DNA from: Chamaea fasciata
Lineage: Eukaryota > Chordata > Aves > Passeriformes > Sylviidae
Direction of reading: 5' to 3'
Assembly (NCBI GenBank): GCA_029207755.1
Contig: JARCOQ010000001.1
Span: 95,956,640-96,020,639 of the forward strand
DNA length: 64,000 nt
Position 1 is the first letter of the stretch. Each line of letters starts with the position of its first letter. Below, one piece after another: positions 24,801-37,400 of this stretch. The notes beneath the pieces were generated by a model. It worked only from the letters and a program-made list of their open reading frames with translations, was not told where the DNA came from and ran no database searches. The translations under genes and the position numbers were made by a program.

Positions 24801-25588
24801 TGTTGGGGGTTAGGTTTGTTCCTTTTTTTTTTTTCTCTAAAGAATTTTTTCCCCACAAGTTACCAAGGAGACCAAGTGTTGGATACTGGAGAGTACTTAA
24901 CCGAAACAAAGAGGCGGACAAAAGGTGGAAGGGGGAGATAACGCAGGTAAAAGACAAAGCTTGAGGCAGCTGCGTGCTTTTCTTTTTTTCCGGCGTTCGG
25001 GGAGACGCGTGTCTGCCGCTCCTCGAGGAGCCCAGCCGCCGCAAAGCACGCCGAGCAGAGAACGGCTGTTGCTGGCTGGAGGAGTTTCACTGTGGCCAAA
25101 GAGATCCAGTCCTGGGAAATCTACTATCACCGGTTCGACCTGAATCCTGAGTTTTTCTCTGCCACTCGCGGAAGCTGGGCCGCTTTCTGCCTCGCCTTCG
25201 GCTTCTTCGGCGCTGCTCCTCTTGCTGCAGCGTGACCCTGCACCCCCTGCGCTGCCGGGACATCCTGCCCCTGCGTGCCGGGACACCCTGCCATCCCAGC
25301 TACCAGCCCGGAACTTTTCCACTGTTCCAGCTTGGTGCTCTGAAGATCCTGCAGGGACAGCGAAACCAAACTGCCCTGGGTTTTGTGAAACAAAGCCCTC
25401 AAGGTTCTTGGTACTGTTGTCGTTTGTCATTAATGCTGTAGTTGTTTGGTGGGGGGGGAGTTTTTTGTGTTTGTTTGCTTTGTATTACATACTAATAAAG
25501 AACTGCTATTCCTATTTCCCAAATCTTTGCCAAAGAGCCTCTGATTGTAATTTTACCTAGCAGATACCTGTCTTCCTAAACCAAGACA
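24801..25588 (+). mobile_element. Solo ERV LTR with perfect 5-bp target duplication
   Basis: A 788-bp LTR beginning TGTTGGGGGTTAGG and ending CTAAACCAAGACA. It is flanked by ATATT at 24796-24800 and 25589-25593. An AATAAA signal sits at 25494-25499. The R region is GC-rich and CpG-containing, unlike the surroundings, and gives several long but meaningless open frames on both strands. Its closest relative here is the LTR at 45188-46009, nearly identical over the GC-rich core. Compared with that copy and with 4031-4787, U5 lacks the G-rich block, so it carries a deletion. The intact duplication and retained CpGs suggest a comparatively young insertion. Confidence 0.94.
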
Positions 25589-25593
25589 ATATT

Positions 25594-28330
25594 CTAGCAT
25601 CAGTATCAAGTAAATTATTTAGCAGAAGACAGATACTATAGCTAGTTGTTTAGTTCTTAATTTTCAGGTACGGTAAGGTAAAAGAGAGTCCACTTTAAGC
25701 TTACCTTTAAATTTTTCTTAGCTATTTCATTGCTATAATAAAAAAAAAATTGAAAAGTTGAGCAATATCATGTTTAATTTTGTTTCCAGTGAAATTAAAC
25801 CCCACCTTTCAAACCCAAAAGAAGCAAAGCTAAATTGATTATTTTACTGATTTCTTCTAGAAGCAAAGAAAACTGTGTTAAATTTACATCCTTACAAATG
25901 AAATGGAAGAACTGGAATTTTTATGGGTTTTTTTATTGCACAAATGTGATTAAACACTAAATGTTTGGCAAAACAATGATTATGTGAATAAATAAGTGGC
26001 CATTTTTACATTTAAAACCATACTAGAGGTTTTATTTCTGATTTAAATGTTTTTGTCATACTCTCAAAGAACAGAAGCAGTGCTGTGAGTTATGTGACCC
26101 ATCAACATAATATGGAACAGCTGGAGTGACTTAAACATATCTGGAAAGTGTTTGTCTTGACTATTGATCAAATATGGCAAACAAATACAACAATTTAGAA
26201 GTAGTTAACTGGTCATTAAGCAGAATCTGTAGCTGGACATACATTCCAGGTCAAGCTGAGCTGCACAATATAGGAGCTGCTCAGAAAAAGATGCTCTTTC
26301 ACATCAAGGCAGGCAGGCAGTCTTGAAAGGGCTCTAACTTGCATCCCACTGGATTACTGAAGATTGCTGTAGTGTTTCAGCCAAGTGTTCTGCCTTGGTG
26401 CTACTCATTTAAAAGAGGTTAGGAACAGGAATATATATACAGTTCAATATACTTACCAATGGGTGCTAAGCGAATTCCTTTTATGCACAACCAGTTCGGC
26501 TTTCTGGCAAACAAGTGAAACAGAGGCATTTTTAAACCTTCAATCAGCTCTGCTTACTGCATCAAAAGGAGGAGCAATCTCCTTATATTCCTGATTCTGC
26601 TTTCTTGCCTATAGTGTATGCATATAAGATTATCTAATGGTATATGTATATTTTTAACTTCTGTGTATTTTCAGAAACTAGGAATCAAGCACTGTTCCTG
26701 TATTTTATTTAACAGGAAAAAATTGTTCATCTCATAAAGCTCTGCAAATAATCAAAAAAGCAAGTCTTTGACTTTATTGTTGGATAGTTCCTTTAATAAT
26801 TTCATTTCATGACAGTCTAAAGTGTTTCAGTAGAGGGGTTCAAGATTAAAATTCGTTCAGATTATGCTCCAATGATCAACCTAATTTGCTAAACTGCTTT
26901 TCAGTTTTAGATGTGTTTCCAAGTACTGTGCAGAGAAAATTGCAGAATCTTGATTATGCTCGTTCATTCATCAGTAAACACTTTTCTCTGACTTCCTCTT
27001 CAATGATATCAATGGGGCTTTTTTTCTGAAGCACAGCATTTTAGAATAAAAACTTCTTTCTTTACTATGAAAAATCCTTTATCATTACCTTCTTTTCATA
27101 CAGCAGCAAAGTACATATATTGAATTTTGCAGCTCTTTTTCCCTCCAAGCACTTTCCAAAAGGGAAAAATGTATTGCTTAACAGCAGCTGAAAGGCTTAC
27201 TTTTTCACTTTAAACAGCTTCTTCACCTCTTTAGTCACAACACAAACACATTTTTGTGCAAAGTGTGCAGTTGCTACCAGGATCCTTTCAAATCCAAGTT
27301 GGACAGGCATCATTCCTAGCTGTGACAGGACCACAACCCTTGCCCTCAGAAGGCCTAGTGGGAACACTGTTTTCTTGGGGAACGCAAAGTCTCATAACAG
27401 TCCTATCTCCCAGCTAGCAGTCACAAAGAAACAAGACAGCATCATTTCTCAGGTCTAACCTCCCACATGCATATTCAAAACAGACAAAAAGCCCATGAAA
27501 GAAGTCAATGTGAAAATGGTCTGCTCCTTGATTTCAGATCCCAGCCTTCTGCATTCACTAAGGTGAACATCAGGGAGACTTTGGCTTTTCCCTAGATATC
27601 TCTGTAAATCAACTAGCCCATAGGAAGGGTCCCCATCCAACAAATTGAGAATCAGAATATGTAGGTAATTTTTTATGCTTACTATTCTTCAACTACTCCT
27701 TCTTGTAAAAAATTAGTGTCAGATGCCTTCTTCTTGCACTCATCCCTCTCCAGAAATACTTACAGGCTTCTCAGAAGCAGAAAGCTGTTTCTTCACCTCT
27801 GGCATTAAGCATTTGGAATGTCTTTCCCAAAGTCTATCTCTGAATTGTGCAAATATTAATTTTTTTATATTGTCTGAATAGCAAGGCACCTTTGTTTATC
27901 CCACTTCCCCTCCAAGGAGAAAGCAACACAAAGAAAGAAAATAAATTCGCTCAGAGGTGGTTTTTCATGATGTTACTTTCTTGCTATCAGAGATTGTCTG
28001 GACTATCATTTCAGAGGTGCTTTGGAGTCACAGCAAATACCAAATAAAGAACAAAGCTTGTCAAACAAAAAAGTTTTTTATTACATCATCTTCCCTGGTA
28101 TTACTAGTCATTATCATATTATGAGAACGTACTAGAAAAATAATGGTTTACTGCACTATTCCTTGCCCACAGCCCACTTTTGTCACTATGTTTAACTGTA
28201 CAAAATAAATACTGAAGCCTATTAATACCTGAGCTGTCCATTCACTGATTTGTTGGGAGTGGTAAACTTGCTTTTGACCTCCATCTATTTAATTTTTCAG
28301 TGTAAGGTGGATACTTCCCTGATATTACCA
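25594..28330. other. Unique AT-rich sequence
   Basis: No repeat, exon or RNA gene recognised over 2.7 kb. Confidence 0.5.
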
Positions 28331-28467
28331 TAAAAGAATAAAAGAATAAAAGAATAAAAGGATTAAAAAAAAAGAATAAAAGAATAAAAGAATAAAAGAA
28401 TAAAAGAATAAAAGAATAAAAGAATAAAAGAATAAAAGAATAAAAGAATAAAAGAATAAAAGAATAA
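28331..28467 (+). repeat. Octamer microsatellite (GAATAAAA)n
   Basis: About 17 units of an 8-bp repeat over 137 bp, interrupted once at about 28361-28372 by an A run. The last dozen units are perfect. On the minus strand it reads as an open frame of repeated Phe, Tyr, Ser, Ile and Leu, which is an artefact of the repeat. Confidence 0.95.
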
Positions 28468-28970
28468 GCATACCTGACAAGAAAAATTGCTGTTGCAGAG
28501 TTGAGCCTCTTGAGCCAGAGTAGGCTGCTGCTGAGGAATTCATTCCCAAGAACAGACATGTCAACAAAACCTAAGCACTTAAATAAACAGAAGATGTAAA
28601 AATTATACAAATGAGGAATGTAAGTTCATTTAAACAAAGGTGTAAATATTGCTAGAGTATTTTCCAACTGTTGCCTCTAGTTAACTTTCATCAGAGCTAA
28701 CACATGTGATGGAGCAAAGTGATGAGAATAAATTATCAGTTGAACTCTGAACTGAGAAGTCTTTGGTGCTGTCTGTATTTCAGAGCAATGTCATTGCACA
28801 TATTTGGCATAACTGTTGGAAAAAACTATCATATTTCTTGGACTTCCAAAAAGGTTATGAAAATCAACCTGAAATGATAATTGGAAAAAACACACTCTTC
28901 ACAGAAACTTCAAAGCAGCAACAATAACAAAGGCTATGATTTTTTGTGATGAGAAAATCAGCCATTGGAG
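28468..28970. other. Unique spacer
   Basis: Nothing recognised between the microsatellite and a CR1 tail. Confidence 0.5.
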
Positions 28971-29125
28971 TAATCCCCACCAGAAGTGGTGGATTCTTCA
29001 ACACTGGAATCTTTTAAGATTAAGCTGGACAAAGTAGTCCATCTTATCTAGACCATGCTTTTTACAAGTAAAATTGAACCAGATGATCCTTTAAATTTCC
29101 TTCCAACATGTTATTCTGTGACTCT
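28971..29125 (+). mobile_element. Old CR1 3' tail fragment
   Basis: It keeps the order of the CR1 3' end: an AGAAGTGGTGGATTCTTCAA word, AACCAGATGATCCTTTAAAT, CCTTCCAACATG and a terminal ATTCTGTGACTCTT. Many substitutions make it one of the most diverged CR1 copies in the window. Confidence 0.8.
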
Positions 29126-32100
29126 TTGAAATAGGGTATGTGTACAAACTAGAAATCATAAGCCAAAGAGTAGTTAAACATGTTTTGTAGGTGGCATTAC
29201 ATTTCAATATGTTACTCTTAGGTAAGTTCTGACTTCAATCTGATTTTAAGATTTTGGTACAAATCACATAATTAATTATTAAACAAACAGAAACCCAGCA
29301 TTAAACACTAGTCATTTTTAAAACCTTGCTTAATACCACACAGACCATAGTGTTAGTAAAACGATTTTATCTGGTTTTAACTTTTAAATTATTTTTTTTG
29401 CTATTTCCACTGCTTAGTACTTAGTACTATGGTCAGGGAAATTGTCAGAAATCCTGTTTGCAGGAGGACATATGGCAGAATTTGCTATCAAGTTTTCATA
29501 TTCAATTGCCAAAAGGGAATTCAGAAAAGACAGTCATGACTTCTCCTAAAAATGAGAGTTAATTTTTTAGTCCTTCTGTCCAAGTCAATCTCTCCTGGTG
29601 TTTCTCTTCATGGAAATATTGAAGTGTACGCTCCAGTAACTCCTTTGAAATGCGACTGTTCAGTTGTTGGCCATTAAACTGTTCTGAAACTTGTGTGAAC
29701 AAGTTTCTTGTCTGCAGCAGGGGTCATCTGGACTCCTTCTTAGTCACGATCTCAAACTTTATGAACTTCATGCTTTTATTTTTTTTTCTTTTAGCTGTTC
29801 CATAGGAGGAACTTTTGCTCAAGGCTCCTCCCCTGGCTCCTTCTCCCTGCAGCAGACACATAGAGAAAAAAATTTCTTTCAGCATGATGTCATACCACAG
29901 CAAAACAAGTCTGTGCTCTCTGCTTGCAGGCTTAGAAATGTCTCTGTAAGTGTCAAAGAATGTGTGCTTCTGATATACCTATCTCAGCCAACTATTTATA
30001 TTATTTTTACATATATGCAATAACTAACAGCATATGTTTAGTCACAAATCTAAAATCAGAACAGCTTAATTTCCCCACAGAGCCCAAATATTGCATCTGT
30101 CAGGTAGAGTTATCATGCTCCCTTCAATTTATCCATTGTTCCTAATACTGGCCAGATGCATTGAAAGTTCATGTGGTTTCCAAAAAGATCAGCGCTCCTT
30201 GATCCCAGCCTTCAAATCAAGGCTTCACAGAGTGTTTCAGCAGAGAAAGACCTGAGGACATACTGCAAACATCACTATCTGTATTTCCCCTCTCGCTTCA
30301 CCTGGTTGGTGATCTAAAGGGTACCCCCACCACACAATGATCACAAGGGGCATTCCACCTGTTGCCTCTGCCTTTCCTGACACTCATCTGTTCTTTAGCT
30401 CTTCCTACGTCATGCTTTCCCATTCTCCCCAATCACTTCATAATTCAAACAATTTAAAAGTTTGCATTCTCCCAGCCTTTTAACAGCTTGTGCTGGAAGA
30501 ATAATACTTGCAATATTTTATGGAGTTCTCATATTTTTTGCATTTCCTAATACTGTAATATTCTACACTCTTATCTCCAAGATGTTTGAGAACATTAAAT
30601 CCCAAGGGAAACAAAAAGAAAAAGATATAACAAATGGAGCTTCTTCTGGCACCACACCAGGTTAAAATATTTGCACTGGATTTATAAATCCAGATTTCAA
30701 TAACATCAACACAAGTGGCAATGCTTTCCAGAAAGGAGTACCAAATGAATATTACAAGGTGCAGTTAATGTTCTTCAACCTCTTTATTTACCCAGATATT
30801 CTCAGTGATCATTCTTACTCACATTCAACCCCTTCAGGCAGTGAGAAGCAGCATCATTTTGGAAGATGTTTTCAGTTAAATGAGAAACATGTGTTAAGTG
30901 TCTTCATTTCTACTCCTGCTCAACATTTACCCCAAAAAAACATAGGTAAATACTTTGGCTAGTACTTCTCACATGTAGGATCACATTTGAAAGTGCCTTT
31001 CCTCATTACTGTGCACAACTCTGCTTTCCCTGGCACTCCTACCCAGCATTTTTGGATTACATCAATGTCATGTCTTCCATATCTGTTGAAAAAAGGAGGG
31101 TTTAAGAAGATCCAACCACAAGGAGAAAGTGTCATTTATACTATCCTACACATTGCTCCTGAATTCTACTGGAAGAATAAAACATAAATTACTGCATATT
31201 TAAAAGCATTTAGCCAAGAGCAAACTAACTGCAGGTCAGCCAAAGGCTTTATTTTCAGTTACTTGCCTCCTCTCATAATGAAGCCCACCAAGAGTCATAG
31301 GGAATTCCAGTTTCTCATACTAGAAATACCAATGTGGTGACCCTTCAAAAGAGAAGGTACTCTGATCTTTTGGGCAAAGCACAGTAAAATATAATGTTAG
31401 AGATCAATACCACCCCTGCTTGTCATGATCCCTCTTTCTTCAGTGATTTCTACTGACTCAGGCACGCAGAAGCCACAGCAAGGCCAACAAAAAGCCTTTC
31501 TTTTACACTGCTCTTCTACATCCTATAACAAAGCATACTGCAACATACCCTTTCGCTGCACTGGCAGCAAAGCATTTACAGAGAGGAGGCAGTAGCTGCA
31601 GTCACTCATCAGGTTGAGGAGATGATTTTATTTTGTGGCAGAGGGTTATTTCAAATGTTTTGCAGTAAATGTAATTTGACGTAGAGTCAACGTTGTCATT
31701 CACTTAGTTGTGATGGTGTCTCTCCATGACAGACAATAGGCTATTCTTTGGGCAAATGGATGTGCGATAATTAATCTTGGGAGTTCCTGAGGACTCCTGA
31801 GTCGAATAAATTATTTCAAGATGTCCTTTCAGCCAAAACACATTGCACTAAGTAACATCTCAAATTCCTAACCAGAGTTCTGTTTACAAAATCATCTTCC
31901 TCAAGTATAGTTTCATCTTGCTCTTGCCCATCCAACCATTAAGCATTCTTCGAAGCAGTTCTGCAGGCTCAAGTGTTGAGAATTGTGAAGTATGAGTTGG
32001 TCTGTGGGCTTTTAAGGTCGCTGAAAGGAGACAGCAAGAGAGTAAAAGCTGTGAGACAGCTAAGTAGCTTTCATCTGTCAATGCTTGCCAGAGAGATACA

Positions 32101-34057
32101 GAAAATCCATCCTAAAGTCTTGGTCTCTTGTTCCTGGCAGTACAAGTGTACACTCCACTCTCCAGCATTAAAGGTTTGGGGATTGGTGAGAGGAAACAAC
32201 TTCAAAGAAACCCATTACTAGTAACACTTCTAGTGTAATTTCTGTGTACTCTGCTACTGACATTATTTAGTAGGCTAGTCATGAGAATTAAAACCATCAT
32301 CATGAGAAAAAACAAAGACTTTCAGCATAAATCTATAGAAGCAAATGAAAATATATTTAAACCTGACCATAATTCATAGCGACATCCAAAAACAGCCATC
32401 AAAATAAATCTGTCTTTTCATTGATTGAAAGACTTAGTGAGCACAGTAAGCTGTTAAAGAAGTCCAGAGGCTTTTTGTTATGTGCCAAATGTTAATTCTG
32501 TTGAACTGAAAGGATAAACTTCCAAAAGAAGCAGAATTTGCTTCTAGGACTATGTTTTCAGAGTAAAATCCAAACCACTGTCTTCCTGATACGCTACCTC
32601 TTGTAGATAGGATAAGCTAGATTCCATTCTGATTTAGTGCTTACTTGATGAATGGTGGTTCTCCTTTTCTACATCTTCATTTTTTAAATTTATTCTATCT
32701 CGTCTTTCAATTATTTCATGTATGCCTATTTTTTTTTTTACATTGATATTCTTTTATTCTGTATTCTTTCGTGGACATAAATCTGCATAGTTAAGAGAGT
32801 TAAGCCAGCATTATGAGTCAGTTTAAATACATTCAGCCTGCCAGCAGTCTGATAAGATTTGTAGTTGGTACCCAGTTTTGTCTTTTTGCTCAGGAAGGTC
32901 ATTCAGAGCCTTAGGAGAATGATAAAACTGTTTATTCATTTTACAGTGTATCCCAGGTCAGCATCTGTTCCTGATATATGTACCAGTTTTATTGTTTAGG
33001 ATAGCTATCCAAACACTGCATTGTAAAAATGTAGTTAGAATTTATAGTTGAAATATGTCATGGCAAGAACACTGATTTTTTTCTGTTTCTGAGGGAGTAT
33101 TATATAAATATTCTTAAATCAGTAAAGTTCACTCAGATGTAACCCAGAACAACACAGGCTTTAAATCCAATGACGCACTTGTAGTTTAACCTCCCTTCTT
33201 ACTGTCACTTGAACTGACCTAGAGGCAACCTAGTGTTCTTAGACATGAGGCTATTCTGAATTTAGCCTTTCTGGGGCAAATCTCTTTTACCATTACACAA
33301 TCACTGCATCAGTTTGAAACAGTATGCACGTATTTTGTAAATGTATATTTAAATGATGTACATGCTTTTGCATTTTCCTCAACAAAGCAGGCAACTGCTC
33401 CATTTCATAACTGATCGTATAACAAGGACATGAATTTGTCTCTGCAATTTCTCCCTGCAGCGTGAAAGCCAACAATCACCAGCAGCAGTCCAACAAATGG
33501 GTCTGCTCTTGAGCTGTGATCTTGATCTGTGGGTATTAATCCACTGTCTTTTTGGTAATCCCATTCCAAAGGCAAGGAGTCACTGTGTAAAAGGACCAGG
33601 TAACCCACATATCTGTCATGGTCTTTCTAACACATAATGAAGGGCAGAGGAAGTGTCTGTCACAGCTTTCAAAGTCCAAAATAAGGAGCCTGGCATTCAA
33701 ACCTTAGTTCAGGATTCAAAACCTTCTGCAAGAAAGAAAAGTCCTTCCCAAAGGAAAAAGGGGAAGAACATGTAATGTATACTTGTCACCCAAAGGAAAT
33801 AAACCATCCTTACAAAATGTATAATAGATATTGTTGTCTTTAGAAAGGAAACAGAGCATAAAGAGATAGTTCTTCTGAAGATGAGAGCATATGAAAGCTC
33901 TGAAACTGAAACCTCATTTGTTAGTCAATAGTGTCTCTATTAATAGTCCTCTTTTAAAGATCAGTACCCTCTAACTCTAACATGAATAGTAGCATATCCA
34001 CACCTGCCTCCAGGAATTACTGCTTAAAAAGGTAGCAGTTTTAATAATTAGGTGGAA
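29126..34057. other. Unique sequence, no gene seen
   Basis: About 5 kb of AT-rich sequence. A short perfect stem (AAACTTGT and ACAAGTTT, 4-nt loop) occurs at about 29686-29705. No exon-like conserved peptide was seen in any frame. Confidence 0.5.
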
Positions 34058-34414
34058 TGTCGCCGGTAGGGACACGAAAGAATGAGGCTGGCAGCAAGAA
34101 GGTCGGTCAGCAAGAAAGTTCTATATTTAATTTTCTGACTCCATCTTATATACAGTTCTTTCAGAAGGCACAAGAATGGCTACACAGGTTGCCACCTCTT
34201 TGACCTCGTTGGTGAAGACCACCATCAATCATCTTTCTCCTCCCAGAGGAGAAATATGTAAACAAAAAGATAAATTCTAAAAATATACATTGTTTTCTTG
34301 AAGCTGCGTGAGAACAAAATGCAAACTCTGAAAAGCAGGCAAAGTTGGGGCGACAGTGGAAGTAAAGGAAAAAAAGGGAGAAAGAGAGGAGAGGTAGATG
34401 TGTACATCCTTACA
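34058..34414 (-). mobile_element. Short ERVK-like LTR, minus strand
   Basis: On the minus strand it runs from TGTAAGGATG (34414) to CCGGCGACA (34058), 357 bp, with TG and CA ends. It has a TATATAAG box at about 34146-34153, an ATTAAA signal at 34126-34131, and a CGTGTCCCTACCGGCGACA end. Short length, a close TATA-to-poly(A) distance and that U5 end resemble avian class II (ERVK or alpharetrovirus-like) LTRs; the family is inferred. No primer-binding site or internal sequence is next to it, so it is probably solo. A clear 6-bp target duplication is not visible. Confidence 0.7.
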
Positions 34415-37400
34415 AGGTAACATCACACATATACTTACCAAAGACAATTATTTTTTTGTGATTTCTGAAATATCTACAATCTGTTGTATTCTTTATAAAC
34501 ACGGAGTAACCTCAAACTGCTTCACAGCTTTTCATGCTACTATCCCACTTCCCATTCAGTTACTGTAAATGTTTTTAAAACCCTTATTTTCAAAAGGAAA
34601 AATATAATAAATCTGTTCACGTATAGCACTTCCTAAGGGCCATGACATATTGTCAGTTTATTTTGGTTGATCCCCAATGTGCAGGACAGAGAGAAGCATA
34701 CTTCAGACTAAAAGTTTTGTTTGAACAGCTAAAAGTCTGGGCTGTCCTACAATGGGTTTTAAATAAAGGAATGGAAATATATTTCATCACAATATCCATT
34801 AATGTATTTGTATTTGTTACAGGGATGGAGAAAATGGAGAAAAACCCAGCCTATGACTGAAAGGGGGAAACCTTATAAATCCTTAACTAGTTACTAATCA
34901 AACTTTTTCTTGGTTTAGTGACATCAGTATTTCAAAAAATCAAGTACAATTTCATAAAAATATCTTCAATGCTAAATACAAATGCATAATTCCTTTCCTA
35001 ATTAAGCTAGTTTTAAAAGAATATATTCACCAGTGAATAGATTGCTGCCCACTTAGGAACTGAGTAGACAGAGTGAGATTTTTTATATCTCAAACCACTA
35101 CTAGATAATTTATATTCCTCAATATGCTCAAGAAATGTTAACAGTATTCAGATAAATGTTTCAAAACAAAGTTTTTTATGATATAATTTTTTTTGACAAT
35201 CAGGAATTTTCATATCCTGTCAAAGGATGATGGACCTAATAATGATCAAATGCTTGTAGATTAATTTTCCATCCTTCAGGCAGCTTCTTCTCTGACCAAA
35301 ATCATGTAAATTGTTAAGGGCCTCTAGATCAGAGGACTACCAGCACATACAAATACTCATTATTAAATTTCTCAACTACCTTTGAGCTAAAGAAAATAAA
35401 TATAGGAGTGAAATGACATCTTCAAACTTTTTATGATATTACGTATCCAAGAAGATGCTGCTATACTTCAAACAGAGCTTTACACAGGAAATTTTGCAAA
35501 TTCAGAGTGCAAATCTATAAATACCTACATTTGCGTATGTGTGTCTGTATGTTGATAAAATATGTATAGCTATGGTACCGACATAGTACACTTTTTTGTT
35601 CCAAACAAACACCACCATGAAAGTAAGTATTCTCTATGGCAGGAAGCTATTTCTGTTCCCCCGAAGCAATTTACTCTACATCATTCCATCCATGCAATGT
35701 GTAATGAATAGCAGTTTGTTAGCACACAGCAGAATATATTGTCTCTGGAACAGTTCCATGCTTGTAAAACATCTTTTTCCTCTCAAACACCATTCATTTT
35801 AGAAATATAAAAGCCTGGTTACACATACATCCTCCTATTTCACTTCAATGACCCACAGTAGAAGCAATTACACTAAATACTAAAAGCTATGAGCAAAATT
35901 TCTTGAATAGAAATTTAGTGCCCAGCCTCTAAAATGGCAAGGAAGATATGATACAGACACCTGTAAAAGAGTCAGACTTCATTTATCCTGCTGTGTGTAA
36001 ATACACAAAAACACATTACTGCAATTAGATCAATAGTTAGTAATATATTCAATGACAACTGATTTACAAGAGATTGTAAATTCAAGTGAAAAACTGCCAT
36101 ATTTAAAGTTTCCTATAGGACATACTATTTCTTGCCCTGAGACAATATCTGGGCTATAGAGTGAACAAACCTGTTTCTGCTAACTGGTGATGTGTTTGAG
36201 ATGTAGGGCTTCTAAAACCAGGGAAATGGGTGATAGGAGTCAGAATAGTCTCATTTTAAAGGCAGTTCAGAAATACTGTCCACAGTTTCCAGCAAGCACT
36301 AAGCCACTTTCACAATGCCCCTCCAAGCTGGATCACTGGGTGATAACTCTTTATCCTTGAGATTCCCTATTTGTCATTTCTGGTCATTTTTGGTAATTTC
36401 TGGTCATTTCTCTGACCTCTCATACCTGACAATTCTGTAAAAGCTCTCCTCTAAAAATATGAGTACTGTGAGGCATTCAGAGTGGTCTTACCTGTCCTAA
36501 AATTTCAGCTTTCTCTCTGCAATCTGTGTGTAGGGGGGTGAGGGGGCAAGACCCATGTGTGGGAGAAAGCATTTAATTTGCTGTGAGATCTCACAGCAAA
36601 AACAGCAAAAAAATTATTAGGACATGCTGTTCTTGGCTTAATTTCCACATACTAACACTCTCATGACTCCGAAAATCTCCACCCTCTCTCAGATTATTCT
36701 GTCTTTTCTTCTAATTACTCCATATTTTCCAGTTAAGACTCTGTCTCTTGCTCTTATCACTAGAGGCCCTTGCCCTGTCTTTTGATCTTATTAGCTTCTC
36801 TGTCCTTAAGACTTATCTCTGTTGTTCCTCTTCTGTGTTCTTTTTTTTCTCTCCAATATTTAACTCTCCCATGTCTTCCTGAGATCCTCTAACCACCTGT
36901 GATCGTTCTTATCTCTGTCCATGAGTAACCATGACAGCATGGAGAAGCAATTCCACCATGTCAGGAGATCCCCAACAAGTAGGAAAAGGATTCACAAGGA
37001 AAGTACTGCCCAGGCCCCAAAGCCCAGGCTAGCTGCAGATTAAGTTGTGTTGAAAAGATTTGCTCTATGATTGCTGCAGAAGCACCAGGGAGGACAGAAC
37101 ACTTGCGCTGCACACAGGCTTAAGTGTGCAGATCTGCACTTGTATTTCTGTCAGATTTTTAACAAACTTGTCAGATTTTTAACAGCTACACCAGGATGAT
37201 TTTTTTTTTTTTTTGCCTAAGTCCAAGTTCTTACTCCTACTCTAGTGAATTTGGCGCTAAAAATTCTCAGTATTATTATCCCTTTCCACATGGCAAACAA
37301 GGCTTCCTTTAGTCCAATCTCAATTTAGGAAACAATTGAGCTAAATTCTTCATGTCCCACTGTTAAAAGGAGGTAATTTGAGGCAGAGAGCTGCTGTGGA

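Noticed and set aside
24897..25430. Long minus-strand open frame (177 codons) and overlapping plus-strand frames
   Set aside because: It lies wholly inside a GC-rich solo LTR. The sister LTR at 45188-46009 gives different-length frames on both strands. No protein family was recognised.
28242..28610. 122-codon minus-strand frame rich in Phe, Tyr, Ile and Leu, resembling a membrane protein
   Set aside because: Most of it is translated octamer microsatellite; the hydrophobic look is an artefact.
29686..29705. Short perfect stem AAACTTGT/ACAAGTTT considered as a structured RNA or operator
   Set aside because: Eight base pairs with a 4-nt loop is common by chance in this much sequence.
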